Shown in pieces: positions 1 to 11,100 of a stretch of DNA of 64,000 bases (positions are counted from its first letter, which is position 1; every line of letters starts with the position of its first letter). Position numbers and translations under genes: made by a program. Under the pieces are notes generated by a model. It did no database searches and was not told where the DNA came from. It saw only the letters and a list, made by a program, of their open reading frames with translations. Origin of the DNA: Anagrus nilaparvatae (taxonomy: Eukaryota > Arthropoda > Insecta > Hymenoptera > Mymaridae); contig JAKSXM010000137.1 in assembly GCA_022575985.1 (NCBI GenBank), positions 21,718,001-21,782,000 on the forward strand, written 5' to 3'.

Positions 1-2460
1 TATTTAGAATAAATAAAATAACTTGTTATACATGTCTAGTTATTTTAATGAGAAAAATATTAACTTTCGAGTTATCAAAAGATCATCTTTCTGAAACGGA
101 CATTGAAAACATTTTTCTTTTAAACAGAAGTCAAAGACCTTCTTGTTTTTTTTTTTTTTTTTAAGATAATTGAATTTTTTAATGGAATTTTTATTAAATT
201 AATTTAGTTTACTGTTTAGGGTAAAAAAATTTATAAATTCTTTTCATGATTAAATATTATGCTAATAATATAACCACAACGACTTTCTCTGATATATTTA
301 ATTTATTATTATTATTATTTTTTTTTTATAATTATTGTGTTAAATGCTTTCCCATATTTATTTCAAATTTATAAATAATATTATAATAGCTTTCTAAAAA
401 ACAGGTCAGTTTATAATAATTTCTAAAATAAAAATTATATTATATTTATTTTTTTTATTTAAAAATTTTTTAGCTAATTATTTTTTTTACTTGTCGTTAT
501 TGAATTGATAATTTAATTTTTTTTGTGGTTTTTCTATAAAATTTTAAATATTGAATTTACAAATTTAAGCTTGCTGATCTAAGATTTCTGGTGAGTACAG
601 ATTTTAAGTAGTAAATCAAAAATTAATAAACAAATATCTCTAAAATAGATTCGTTTAGTTCACAAGAATTGTTTCAATTAGGAACTAAAAAAAAATTAGT
701 TATATAGTTTCTAAGTCCCATTTGGTACCCACTTATGGTGACTTTTTGACCCACCTCTTTCATTCTATTAAAATATTCCATGTTGAAAATATTAACCTTG
801 GACCCCTCTTTCTTTGTTTCAAACCTCCCACAAACTTACCTCCCCCTTTATGCTGACAAAAATTGTAACATAGTTGATCCACATACTTAATAGTAAAAAA
901 TCAATTAATTTTTTCCGCAAAATAATAACCAGATTCCTGTTCGATTTACCAAAAGATGTATATCCTACGCTGAAAAATAAACTCCAGTTGCCACTACTGA
1001 AATTCCGGTTGTGGCAGCAAAACTTTTTTTTTATTTTACGATTCTAAGTGGCTTGAAATGTAAAGAAAACTTGAACAAAAATGAATTTTGCACCATGGCG
1101 TGATGAGATTTAAAAAAAAATTTTTGACCAAAAAGAAAATATTTTATTTCTTTAACTTTTTTTAGGTCCCTTTTATGCTACTTGCAGTCATTTATAAAAG
1201 AAAAAAAATCGGGGCTACGACACCTGGAATTTTGCTAACTGCAAATGTAAAATAGATTTAGTAGCAGAACATTCTAAATAAAATGATTGATACTTATTTG
1301 ATGTCTCTAAAATAGATTCATTTAGTTCAAATGTTCAAATTTTGATTAAAATTAAAAACGTTAAAATAATTGGTATGGCTAAGAATCGAAATATAAACTT
1401 GATTAAAATTAACGAAAAAATAAAAAATTCTCAAATTTGCAAAAATAATTGGAAATTCACAATTGTTTTTTGTCAATTTACAAAACAAATTGTTATTTAT
1501 AAAAATAATAATTTTTATCGTTTACCAATTTTTTCGAAAATGTACTAATTTTTCAATGAAATATTTTTTTGTAAACTTATAAAATTTACTTTTAACAGGG
1601 TACTTTAATCAATAGAAGTAATTGAAATAAAAGTTAGCTTGTCCTGTAAGGTTATTATAGTTCAAATCTGAAAATGAAAAGTTTCAGATTACTTAAAACC
1701 GCTATTAATTAAAACTTCTTTAATGACAGTGCAAACTTTAGAAGTAACAATATGATTATTTACGTGTTTTATTACCTATTAATACCATTAATTTTTGGAG
1801 AAAAAAATTAATTAAAATATTTATTGGGTAATACCAGAATCTTTTTTTATACATAAGTAAACTAAAAGATTTCTATTTTTATTTTTAATTTATTTATTAA
1901 AAATTTATAAAATTGGAAGTATTTATTTATACAAAAATATAAGAAATTTACAAATTCAATTAATAACTATTCAAAAATACTATTCAAAATTAAATCTTAA
2001 TTGAATATAAGTCTTAAGATATTCAAAAAGTTAACTTTTTTTATGAAAAAATATGCTTAAAATTTCCTTTATAACTAAAAAGTTTTAACAAAATGTTTCC
2101 TTGGCACATGAAAGAAATCAATAAATCTTTATTATTTTATAATAATTGAAAATATTTTTAGATTATCTAGGACAGTGTAATTTTTTATAAGTTTCTATAT
2201 TTATTATCATGAGAATGTATTTGTAAATATAAACTAATGATTATTCAATCTGACAAATTACAAAGATTTTTAGAAAATTATCATTTGACGTTTTTATAAA
2301 TAAATACTGTCAATATATTACAGTTTAAATAATTTTTTATTTTGACAATCAACTTTTCAATCTGTTTGAAAGTTAAAAAATATTATCTTTTTATTGACAA
2401 TTCTAAAATTATATAAGTCTATGCATTTATCAATTAAATAAAATATAGCATTTTAATCTA

Positions 2461-2619
2461 TTTTTTAGGGCATGCACCAGTTTTTACGACAAAAATAAGT
2501 TTTATTTTTAGAGGAGTGCCAAATAGTTGTGGCTACTGCTAAAAAAAAAAATACAAAATGGCTTATTTTTACCTTACAAAACTAAAAATTTCTTAAACTG
2601 ATGCATGTACCTAAAAAAA
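2461..2619. mobile_element. micro-MITE, about 160 bp
   Basis: The left end TTTTTTAGGGCATGCACCAG and the right end, read on the minus strand, CTTTTTTTAGGTACATGCAT followed by CAGTTT, form matching terminal inverted repeats of about 25 bp. The interior is non-coding. The superfamily is not recognised. Confidence 0.55.
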
Positions 2620-2906
2620 GTTTTATTAAAAAAAGAAATATGTCTAAAAGAAACATTTTTTATATGAAAACTTATTTTAAGCAATAAATTATGGCAAAAA
2701 CCTCAAACGCTATCAAATAATACATTTTTAGATTCAAAAATTTTCGAGCTTAAAATTTAAAAATTATAATTAAAACTAAATTAACATATCTTAAACATTT
2801 AATTTGCAAACAATAAATCACAAAATTCTATTAAAAAAAATGATAAACTCTTTAATCTTTTTGAAAGCTTGTTAACAAAAATTTTTCAACTTAAAAATAT
2901 ACCATA

Positions 2907-3029
2907 AAGCCCTTTCTAGACCTAATAAATTTTTTTTAATTCTATGTGCTTTTCTTCTTTTTACTATACCAAAGAGTCTAGTCAAAGCACACAAGATTTA
3001 AAAAAATTAATTAGGTCTAGAAAGGGCTT
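2907..3029. repeat. Inverted repeat (hairpin), 31-32 bp arms
   Basis: Left arm AAGCCCTTTCTAGACCTAAT (continuing into an A/T run) is mirrored by the right arm around 2999-3029 ending AGGTCTAGAAAGGGCTT. Inside, GTGCTTT and AAAGCAC extend the pairing. It is probably a micro-MITE; a transcribed hairpin cannot be excluded. Confidence 0.6.
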
Positions 3030-3382
3030 AAGTATAAAACACGAGTTCTGCTTAAACTAAAGAAATATTTAAATGAGTCTTACATTTTTAAATAGCTCCA
3101 ACATTTTTTTACGTAAAGCTTATCAAAAACAAATCACTCCTTATGAAACTGGCCTATTTTGATACTGTCAATATTTTAAATAAGTTTATAAAAGTAAAAC
3201 ATTAATCTCAAAAAAATGTCTTTAAAAAAAATTACAGTATCAAAGCTTACATTAAATTTTTATTAATTTTATCTTTAAAATTTCAAACTCAAAGACATAA
3301 AATTATTTCTGAAAACTTTTTTAACGTTTAACAATTTCTTTAACCTAGATTTTTAAATTAAAAACTGTCAAAAAAAAAAATA

Positions 3383-3388
3383 TTTATT
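3383..3388 (-). terminator. Poly(A) signal overlapping gene 1 stop
   Basis: On the minus strand AATAAA overlaps the TAA stop codon of gene 1 (GAA AAA TAA ATA). If used, the 3' UTR would be only about 10-30 nt. AATAAA is frequent by chance in this AT-rich DNA, so usage is uncertain. Confidence 0.4.
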
Positions 3389-5153
3389 TTTCAATTTTGT
3401 AAGAAGTATATCTTGGATTTTTAATAATTTGTACATTTTTAATTTTTGGTTTGTCATTATTATTATTAATATCAGTTGGATATAAATGTTGATAATTTTT
3501 AATATAATTTTCATATTTATTCATCATATTAAAATCTTGATTAACCGATGTTGGTTGTACATACTGTTGCTGTATATTACTATTAACCTGCTGTTGTTTT
3601 CTATTACGTGCAATATGTCTTAGTGATACAAGACTTTCAGTAAATAATTTTAAATCTTGTATTGGATTTTCTTGTATTTCACTTCCTTTATTCAATGTTT
3701 CATCATAATTATTTGCATATTGAGTTAAATATTGTTTTATAAATGATTTTAGATTAATATTATTTGACGTTTCTTGTAATGGCAGTTGTTGTTGGGGTGC
3801 TACTGGTGGTGCACCATCGACTCTTAATATTATAACTGGTATTAAATTATTACCAGCTTGGATAAATGTTGGTTGGGCTTTTAATATCGATGATGGATTT
3901 TTAATGTATTGGGATATCGATGGGTTATAACTTAACAAATTTGTGTAATCTTGGGTGTTTGAGTATCTTGTGTTTTTTATGTTGTTTAAATAATCTTGCA
4001 ATTGTTGATATTTTTTCAAATTTTCGTCAAGACTGTAATTTGGCTGTTGATTTAAATGTTGATTTTTATAATTTCTATTAATTTTGTAAAGATTTTTGAT
4101 TGGTGTTACTGTTGTTGATTCTTCGTTTGGGAATTTTATTGGACTTACAGATTTTAATTTATCTGAAGTATCATATTTGTAATCCATTGTATTTTGGGAA
4201 TTAGTGTAATAATTTGAGGATGTGCCTGATCTAAAATCGTTATAAAAATGTAATTTTTGAGGATTTGAATAATAGGAAGATGGTGGTGTTTCTAATGTTC
4301 TACCATCTGGATATTTCCATACAATTTTATGTTCATATTTGACCCCATTTTCAATTGTATAACGTGGATAATGGCTAGTATCTGGATTTTCGTGTATTGG
4401 AATTATTGGCTTAAAGCCATCGTCATTTGTTGTTTCATATGGTTGTGAATCAACAGTATCATATACATTTTGATTATATTTTTCGTAATTTACAACTTTT
4501 GGTGCTTTTGTAGTATAAGATTTTAAATATGGTTTAACTGTCGTAGTTGTAGTTGACGTTGAGTATCTATTTTGATGAAAGTTGATATCCTTAGTTTTTA
4601 ACAATTTAGTTCTTTGTCCATAAACAGGAGGATATGGTGGATATAATGGTAAAGTATCATGACTCGTTTGTAGTGGTAACTGCTGTGCTGATGGTTTTGG
4701 TAATTCTTCTTCCTCAATATTATCTTCAATTGATTTAACTATGTCTGATGTCGTTATTATCGTTTTTGGTTTATATGGACTTATTGATTCCTCAACAGTC
4801 ACTGTTGTCGCTGTCTTACCATTTGGATAGTAATAATTATATTTTCCAGAAAATAAATGATTCTTGCTCATACCATAACCTAAATTACTATCAATCGTTC
4901 TTTTTGATTTATTATCGTTATTGCTTGTATCGTTAACAAAATCCAGTAATATTATTGGAGGTAATATAGGAAGTTGTTGTTTATTATCTTCATTATCTAA
5001 CAATTCATCTACATTATCAGCTTCCTGACTATCATAATCGTCATTAATCTCTGTCGAATCATAATTTTTATGATTCTTGTAAATAACTGATGCTTCTTTC
5101 GATTGATCACTGCTACTACATGCCACTATTAATAATGTGAAACCTATAATGCA
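3384..5153 (-). CDS. Gene 1, coding exon 2 (terminal)
   Basis: This exon carries 589 of the 599 codons. It opens right after the acceptor TTACAG at 5154-5159 in phase 0 and ends at TAA 3384-3386. Frame and length are unambiguous; only the 5' partner depends on splice prediction. Confidence 0.92.
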   Translation of the reverse strand, partial: CIIGFTLLIVACSSSDQSKEASVIYKNHKNYDSTEINDDYDSQEADNVDELLDNEDNKQQLPILPPIILLDFVNDTSNNDNKSKRTIDSNLGYGMSKNHLFSGKYNYYYPNGKTATTVTVEESISPYKPKTIITTSDIVKSIEDNIEEEELPKPSAQQLPLQTSHDTLPLYPPYPPVYGQRTKLLKTKDINFHQNRYSTSTTTTTVKPYLKSYTTKAPKVVNYEKYNQNVYDTVDSQPYETTNDDGFKPIIPIHENPDTSHYPRYTIENGVKYEHKIVWKYPDGRTLETPPSSYYSNPQKLHFYNDFRSGTSSNYYTNSQNTMDYKYDTSDKLKSVSPIKFPNEESTTVTPIKNLYKINRNYKNQHLNQQPNYSLDENLKKYQQLQDYLNNIKNTRYSNTQDYTNLLSYNPSISQYIKNPSSILKAQPTFIQAGNNLIPVIILRVDGAPPVAPQQQLPLQETSNNINLKSFIKQYLTQYANNYDETLNKGSEIQENPIQDLKLFTESLVSLRHIARNRKQQQVNSNIQQQYVQPTSVNQDFNMMNKYENYIKNYQHLYPTDINNNNDKPKIKNVQIIKNPRYTSYKIEK

Positions 5154-8100
5154 CTGTAACAGAAAAGAAATTATTAGTTTTTTTAAAAAAATTGTAATAT
5201 ATATTTAATTTTTTATTATTAATTTTGAGACGGAAATGCATTTATTTACAAGTTTTGCAAGTAATTTAAAAAATCATATAAAAATAAAGAAAAAAAAAAC
5301 TTGAATGAGAGAAGATTATTATATACTTTCACTTTAGTATACTAATTTCTTAACATATATGCGATGGTGTCATTTAAAAAATACTCTTTTTTTATATCAT
5401 TCTGGTGAGTAATTTTTATTATCACTAAAAGAATTTTAATTTTTATTATACTTTGGTTTATTAAATTTCATTACAAAAAAAAAAATATAAAATATATTAT
5501 TTTTTTTTTATTATTATTATATTATAAAATAATTATTTCGTAACTTTAAAAAATTTTTTTTAAAATAATTTTTAAAAAAGTGTTTGGATAATAAAATTTT
5601 TTTAATAATGGGTATTATTAATTTTATTGGGATTTATATTTTATATTTTTATAAAGCATAAATTTTTAAAAATGTAATTATATGCTTAAAATTACTAAAT
5701 TTATTATGCCCTATAATATAAAATATGCTAGAGGACATTATAAAGCAAGTGAAACTTAAGGACCAGACATGATCACAGTGAGTGTTTTGAGAGCATGGTA
5801 ACATTTTTGTAAAAGTAAATAATTTATAATAAAGAAAAATACAGAAGTTAACTATAGCAAAGTATAAACGAATAATATGTTGTTTAAATTTTAATTTTAT
5901 TATATTTGTTTTAAATATTTAGCTACTATAAATTCTAAATCAATGGCTTATACACTAACCTAAATACTTATAAGTAATTTTAAATTAATTGAGAATAAAC
6001 ACTTTTATTGTAGACATTGCTTTACAATTAAACACATACTCGCAAGTGAAAAGAATTTTAAAGATTATATAAGTTCACCTAGCATTAAGTTGATTTATTG
6101 AACTTGCACGTTTATTAAAACTGGCCTTACAAAGAACCACCACTAATAGGTGCTTACAAGCTTTAATTATTATGCATCTACTAGGAATTCAGTTTTGGAG
6201 ACTTCAATACCCATGAACTTGTAATTCCTAATGGAAACTTTAAAAGTAATGATTTTGCGTATTTATTTATGTACTTTTTATAAATCATTTATATCATTTT
6301 CGTATTTATTTATATAGCCTTTAGAATTCATTTTACTTGCGAGTATAATTTTTGATCACTCTTGGCGAAATTATTTAGTTTATTGTCTTTTATCGCGGCT
6401 AAAGAATTAAATATTCAAAATCAAAGTTAACTAAGCAAAAACATTGACAGAGACCCATTAGATTTTTGTTTGAAATTCTATTAATTAAAAATGGAATTTG
6501 AGGAATTTTTATTAATTTTATATTTTTGAAATAATAAACTTAAACCTAAAGCTATTAAATGTGATTTGGAGATCCAAATATCCTCTTATATTTGACCACG
6601 TAAACTTCAAAAATCCCATAAAAATTATTTAAAATTCAGTGAAAAATTCATAAATTTTCATATTTAATATTTTTTTAATAATAGGTATGTGCATTATTAA
6701 AAAAAAATATTATCTGTCCATAAGTTAATAAAAGTATAGGTATTTAAAAAATAAAATATTAGTATAAATTTATCATTTTATAATTTATGTTACATAAAAT
6801 TAAAGTTAGTTGTAACTTGTCACATCATAAATAGACATTAATATTTTACAACAGAAAAAAAAAATTTACATGCCTATAATTTTAATAAAATTGACATTAA
6901 TAATATATATATATATAATTTTTTTTAGTATAAATTTAAATAAAATTGATTGCTTCATACATGCTTTTTTTTCGAATGCTATAAAAAAAAATCCTTTTTC
7001 ATTTTTAAGAGCAAACATCTTTAGCATTAAAATTTTCACTGAACGCTTTCTTTTTTTTTTCATGAAATGTTTACTCGCGACCACTATATATATTTTATAT
7101 TAAAACTGATTATGTACATAAATATACATCAAGTATAAAAAAAAAAGCAGATTTGTTTTATCTTAGTAAATAATAATAAATTATTTTATAGAAGGCAAAA
7201 AAATGCATAAAGTACATCAGAGGAACGAAATGAGCAAACATCAGGATGGAAATACGACTGTATGATATTGGTATATATATTTTAAGGAAAAACAAATAAA
7301 AACTTAGTTGAAAAAGGCGTTTTGCAATTGAGGGAGACATTAAGTTTATGAGATTTAGTTAGTTTTATATTAACATAAACTTTACTGCTATATGAGCTTT
7401 TTATTTTGAATTTGGTATTCAGGTTTAAAATTTGTAATTTTTCAGTATTCTTCCATGAAGAATAGAAGTAAAAAAATAATTTATTTTTATAATTAAAGTA
7501 ACCCTTATGAGGTTATAATTGACATTCAGAATAAGACTGAACTCTCGGGTATAAGCCAGTTTTTAGACTCCAGTACTTCCTACAACTACAAAAGGATCTT
7601 TTTTTACTTTTAATACGATTTTCACAAAATTTCATTTTCAAATGATAAAATGATTTTAATTCTACAAAAAACATTTTCTTCAAAAGAGAAGCTTTTTTAA
7701 ACTACACTATATATGTACCCTAGATCAAAAAGATTCGCCCATATAAGCATATTTAAATTAATGAAAAGATATACATTTTTTTCTACCTTCAAGTAGATCC
7801 TCAGTTAACAATTTTTTTAGTATTTTTTGTTTCGTTATATTCGTTATTCTAATTTTTCGTCAGTCTCTTATATCCATCCCATTATTATATACTCGTTTCA
7901 GTTTTATCATATGACAATCTCGTTCACAATTTTTTTGTATCTGATTATGTTAAAAAAAATATATATGCGAATGAATTCTTTTTTTAATTATTATGAAAAT
8001 TTTTCTCTTTCCGTAAAAATTTCATTTAATTCAATTAAAAAAAAAAATAAGAAGATACCTATATTTTTTTTTTTAGTTTTCACGTGTTAAATAAAAATTA

Positions 8101-11100
8101 CAAAATTTTATAGTGAAAACTTATAATATATAAATACATTACTGACACCAATAACTACAAGCATAAAGCACGTCAAAGTTATTCAATTTAATAATACACT
8201 TTCTTGTGATATTCCTTTTTTTAGTTTTTTCTTTTTTCACTTAATAATAGAACAAATTTTATAAGCTATTAGTTTTGAAATGAATTTTTATTTTATTCAT
8301 TAATTATACAATAAAATCACTAACCTTTTTTTTAAATAATTAAAATTATCAATTTATTAAATAAAGACTTAAAAATCCCCCAAAAAAATAAGCAGGAATA
8401 TTCATCATCATTTATTATTTTTTTTTAAATTAATTGCATGATATTATGTGTTACAATTTCTACTTTCACAGTTTCTTTCATTTAATTTTTTTTTTTCTAT
8501 TTTTTTTTTTTTTTAATAATAAATACAAACATCCTGAAAGTTTTAACATTAATAAAATTAATGATTTTCTAATCAATTCAATAATTTTTAAATAAAAAGA
8601 TTCTTTTAGATATGCGAGTAATATTCTGATTAATTAATAAGTGATTTTTAATTGAAAAAATTTTATGTCTGATCAACTCGTCTGTATCTACTTAAAACGT
8701 AAATATTCATTGTCAAGTAGTAATATTATCTTTGGATGAATTAGAATTCAATTTTTGCATATATATAAATAAAACATTATTTTTCAGCTAAAAGCCATAA
8801 ATATTTTTTATTTATTTCTTCTGAAATAATTTAAATAAAATAAAATTTATTAATTTTTTTTTTTCTTTTTTTTGAAAAAAAAAATAAAGAATTATTATTA
8901 TTTGGAAATCTAACTTGTTAATATAGACGTTTATTCGACAGACTGCACATTTATCAACTAAAGCAGAACCAAAAGATAAACGATACGTTCACTATATAGC
9001 AATAATTTCCATAAATGAATTCATCCATACGTAATAAATTTGTACATCCGTTATTTATTTATTTTTTAATAAAGATTTTACGGACTTTTATTTTTATAAA
9101 TGTTTTTTTTTCGAATATGTGTAGTATATATACCGTGGTTGGGAATGGAATGTAAAAATATTTTATGAGAGATTAATGGCTAAAGTTTATTGTACATATT
9201 AGATAATAATTTTATGAGAGAAAAAACATAAATACATCCTTTTTTCTTGGTTTATACGTATGATATTATGGTAAAGGCTAGAAACCATTTAGAATACGAA
9301 TATGGCTACATTAGCGAAAAAAGTTTTAAGGACTTAAATTTTTAGCATCTTTCTTTTTATTAAAAAAATAAATTGAACCACTTTTATTTTTAAAAAAACA
9401 AGGCGCAATTAATTTTATTTTAAATATTTATCAGCATTCAATTATATTTATTTCACCTTCTGTATTTGATTTAAAGGATTAATACACAAACAAAACAAAT
9501 TACATATTTAAAACGAAAATTCACTAAATGTATTTGCATTCCAAGAAGAAAATATTAAATGTGTTTGCATTCCAAGAAGAAAATATTATTGTTTGATACG
9601 GATTAGAATTAATTAAGTTTATAATAATATCAAAACTGTCTAAAACATCAAATGCAGCATGCCTGTTTTTAACCATAATTTCGAATATATACATACGCAT
9701 TGGGTATAAAATATCTGAAATTAAATTTGAGTTATTATAAGATTAGAAGAAAAACTAAAAACAAAATATTTAGTTTTTACTTCAGGCAATGTAATTTTTT
9801 AACTTACAAAAATTAAGTAAAATTTACGAAAATAAATAATATGTAGGTCACTTTATATTATATTCTGAGTTAATATGAAAAAACCTAATAATTACTGAAA
9901 ACAAGTACTTTTTACTAAAGAAAATAATTTTTTAATTTATATAAATTTTTCTAAAAACCCAATTACATTAAAAAGAAAAGTTTAAACACTTTAGGCATAT
10001 TTACCAGATTTAATATTACAAAAATATATATCATTTAGATAAATATCTTATTGATCTAAATATATATGTAAATATATGTGAAAAATATTTTTATTTACTT
10101 TCTGGACATATAATCAAACAAATATTTTATACGGTTGAAAGAATTTTATCTTTTTTTTAAAAAAATATATTATTTATATTATTTCATTGAAAAAGATTAT
10201 TATAAGGCAAAATAATATAAAAAAATATATTTTTATTTATATATAGAGCTCAATTTTTTATATAAAAAATGGACTTTCACTTATATAGTTCGTTTTTATA
10301 TTTTTATAGCAGGTATTATCAGTTTAATGTTTACTATCAAATATACGTGCATATACACATAATTTTACTCTTCAAATCGACAAATCCTTTACTTATAGGA
10401 TCTTTGTATATGTGTGTTTGATAAACTTATATGTTTTCGCATATATACACGTAATTCCCATAAATGTTGTCTTCATATATATAAGTAAATATTGTTATAT
10501 ATTAACTTGGACATTATAATTCAAAAAATTAGTATTTTTTTAATATTTTTAGAGCCTTAAAGATATATTAACTGATTTTAAAGATTGGTAGAGCAAAGCA
10601 AATAAACTATTCATAAAAATTGAACAAATTAAAAATATTCAAAAAAAATAAATTTATTTGAAACTACATGCGTCATCCATATGTATTCTATTATAACTTT
10701 ATAAACATCCGGTACAACTCAGAATTGATACAATTTGTAAAACTGATGAAAAAGCTAAATTTCAAAAACTAATGTAATGCAATTGGGTTTTTTAAAACCA
10801 TGTAAATAGAAACTTGGCATCAGATGAACTCTATATAATAGGTGTAAGCTTCACTCCATAACTTTAACCATAATTTATTAATTACTGATTTTTTGAAAAA
10901 ATTTAGTTTTATAAAATAATTAACTTTTAAAAAATTTTAAAATTGAGTATCTAAAGCTTTGTTTAGTAAGAAGTGCGCATAGTTACATTAAATTTTAAGT
11001 TTTCCATACAGAATATCACATACCGAATTCAAGCGAAAGTGTTGAAATTAACATGTATTTTAATTGATGATCTGATTAAATTCAGTAGCTCAAATAGAGC

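Larger units (their letters stand above)
1..3382. other. 3' flank of gene 1, non-coding
   Basis: No credible coding exon was found on either strand; open frames here are short and of random AT-rich composition. Around 700-1250 there is a less AT-rich patch with unplaced repeat-like sequence. Two compact inverted-repeat elements (2461-2619 and 2907-3029) lie closest to the gene 1 stop codon. Confidence 0.6.

Noticed and set aside
5126..5128. GTG as the start of gene 1 (likewise TTG at 46592 for gene 3 and GTG at 57245 for gene 4)
   Set aside because: In each case the frame continues upstream to a good splice acceptor, and a short upstream exon with ATG completes a signal peptide in phase.
6866..7103. 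Overlapping open frames on both strands, with similar cases at 7158-7340, 7827-8090 and 10973-11164
   Set aside because: All lie within gene 1 intron 1 and have the low-complexity make-up of translated poly-A/T DNA.
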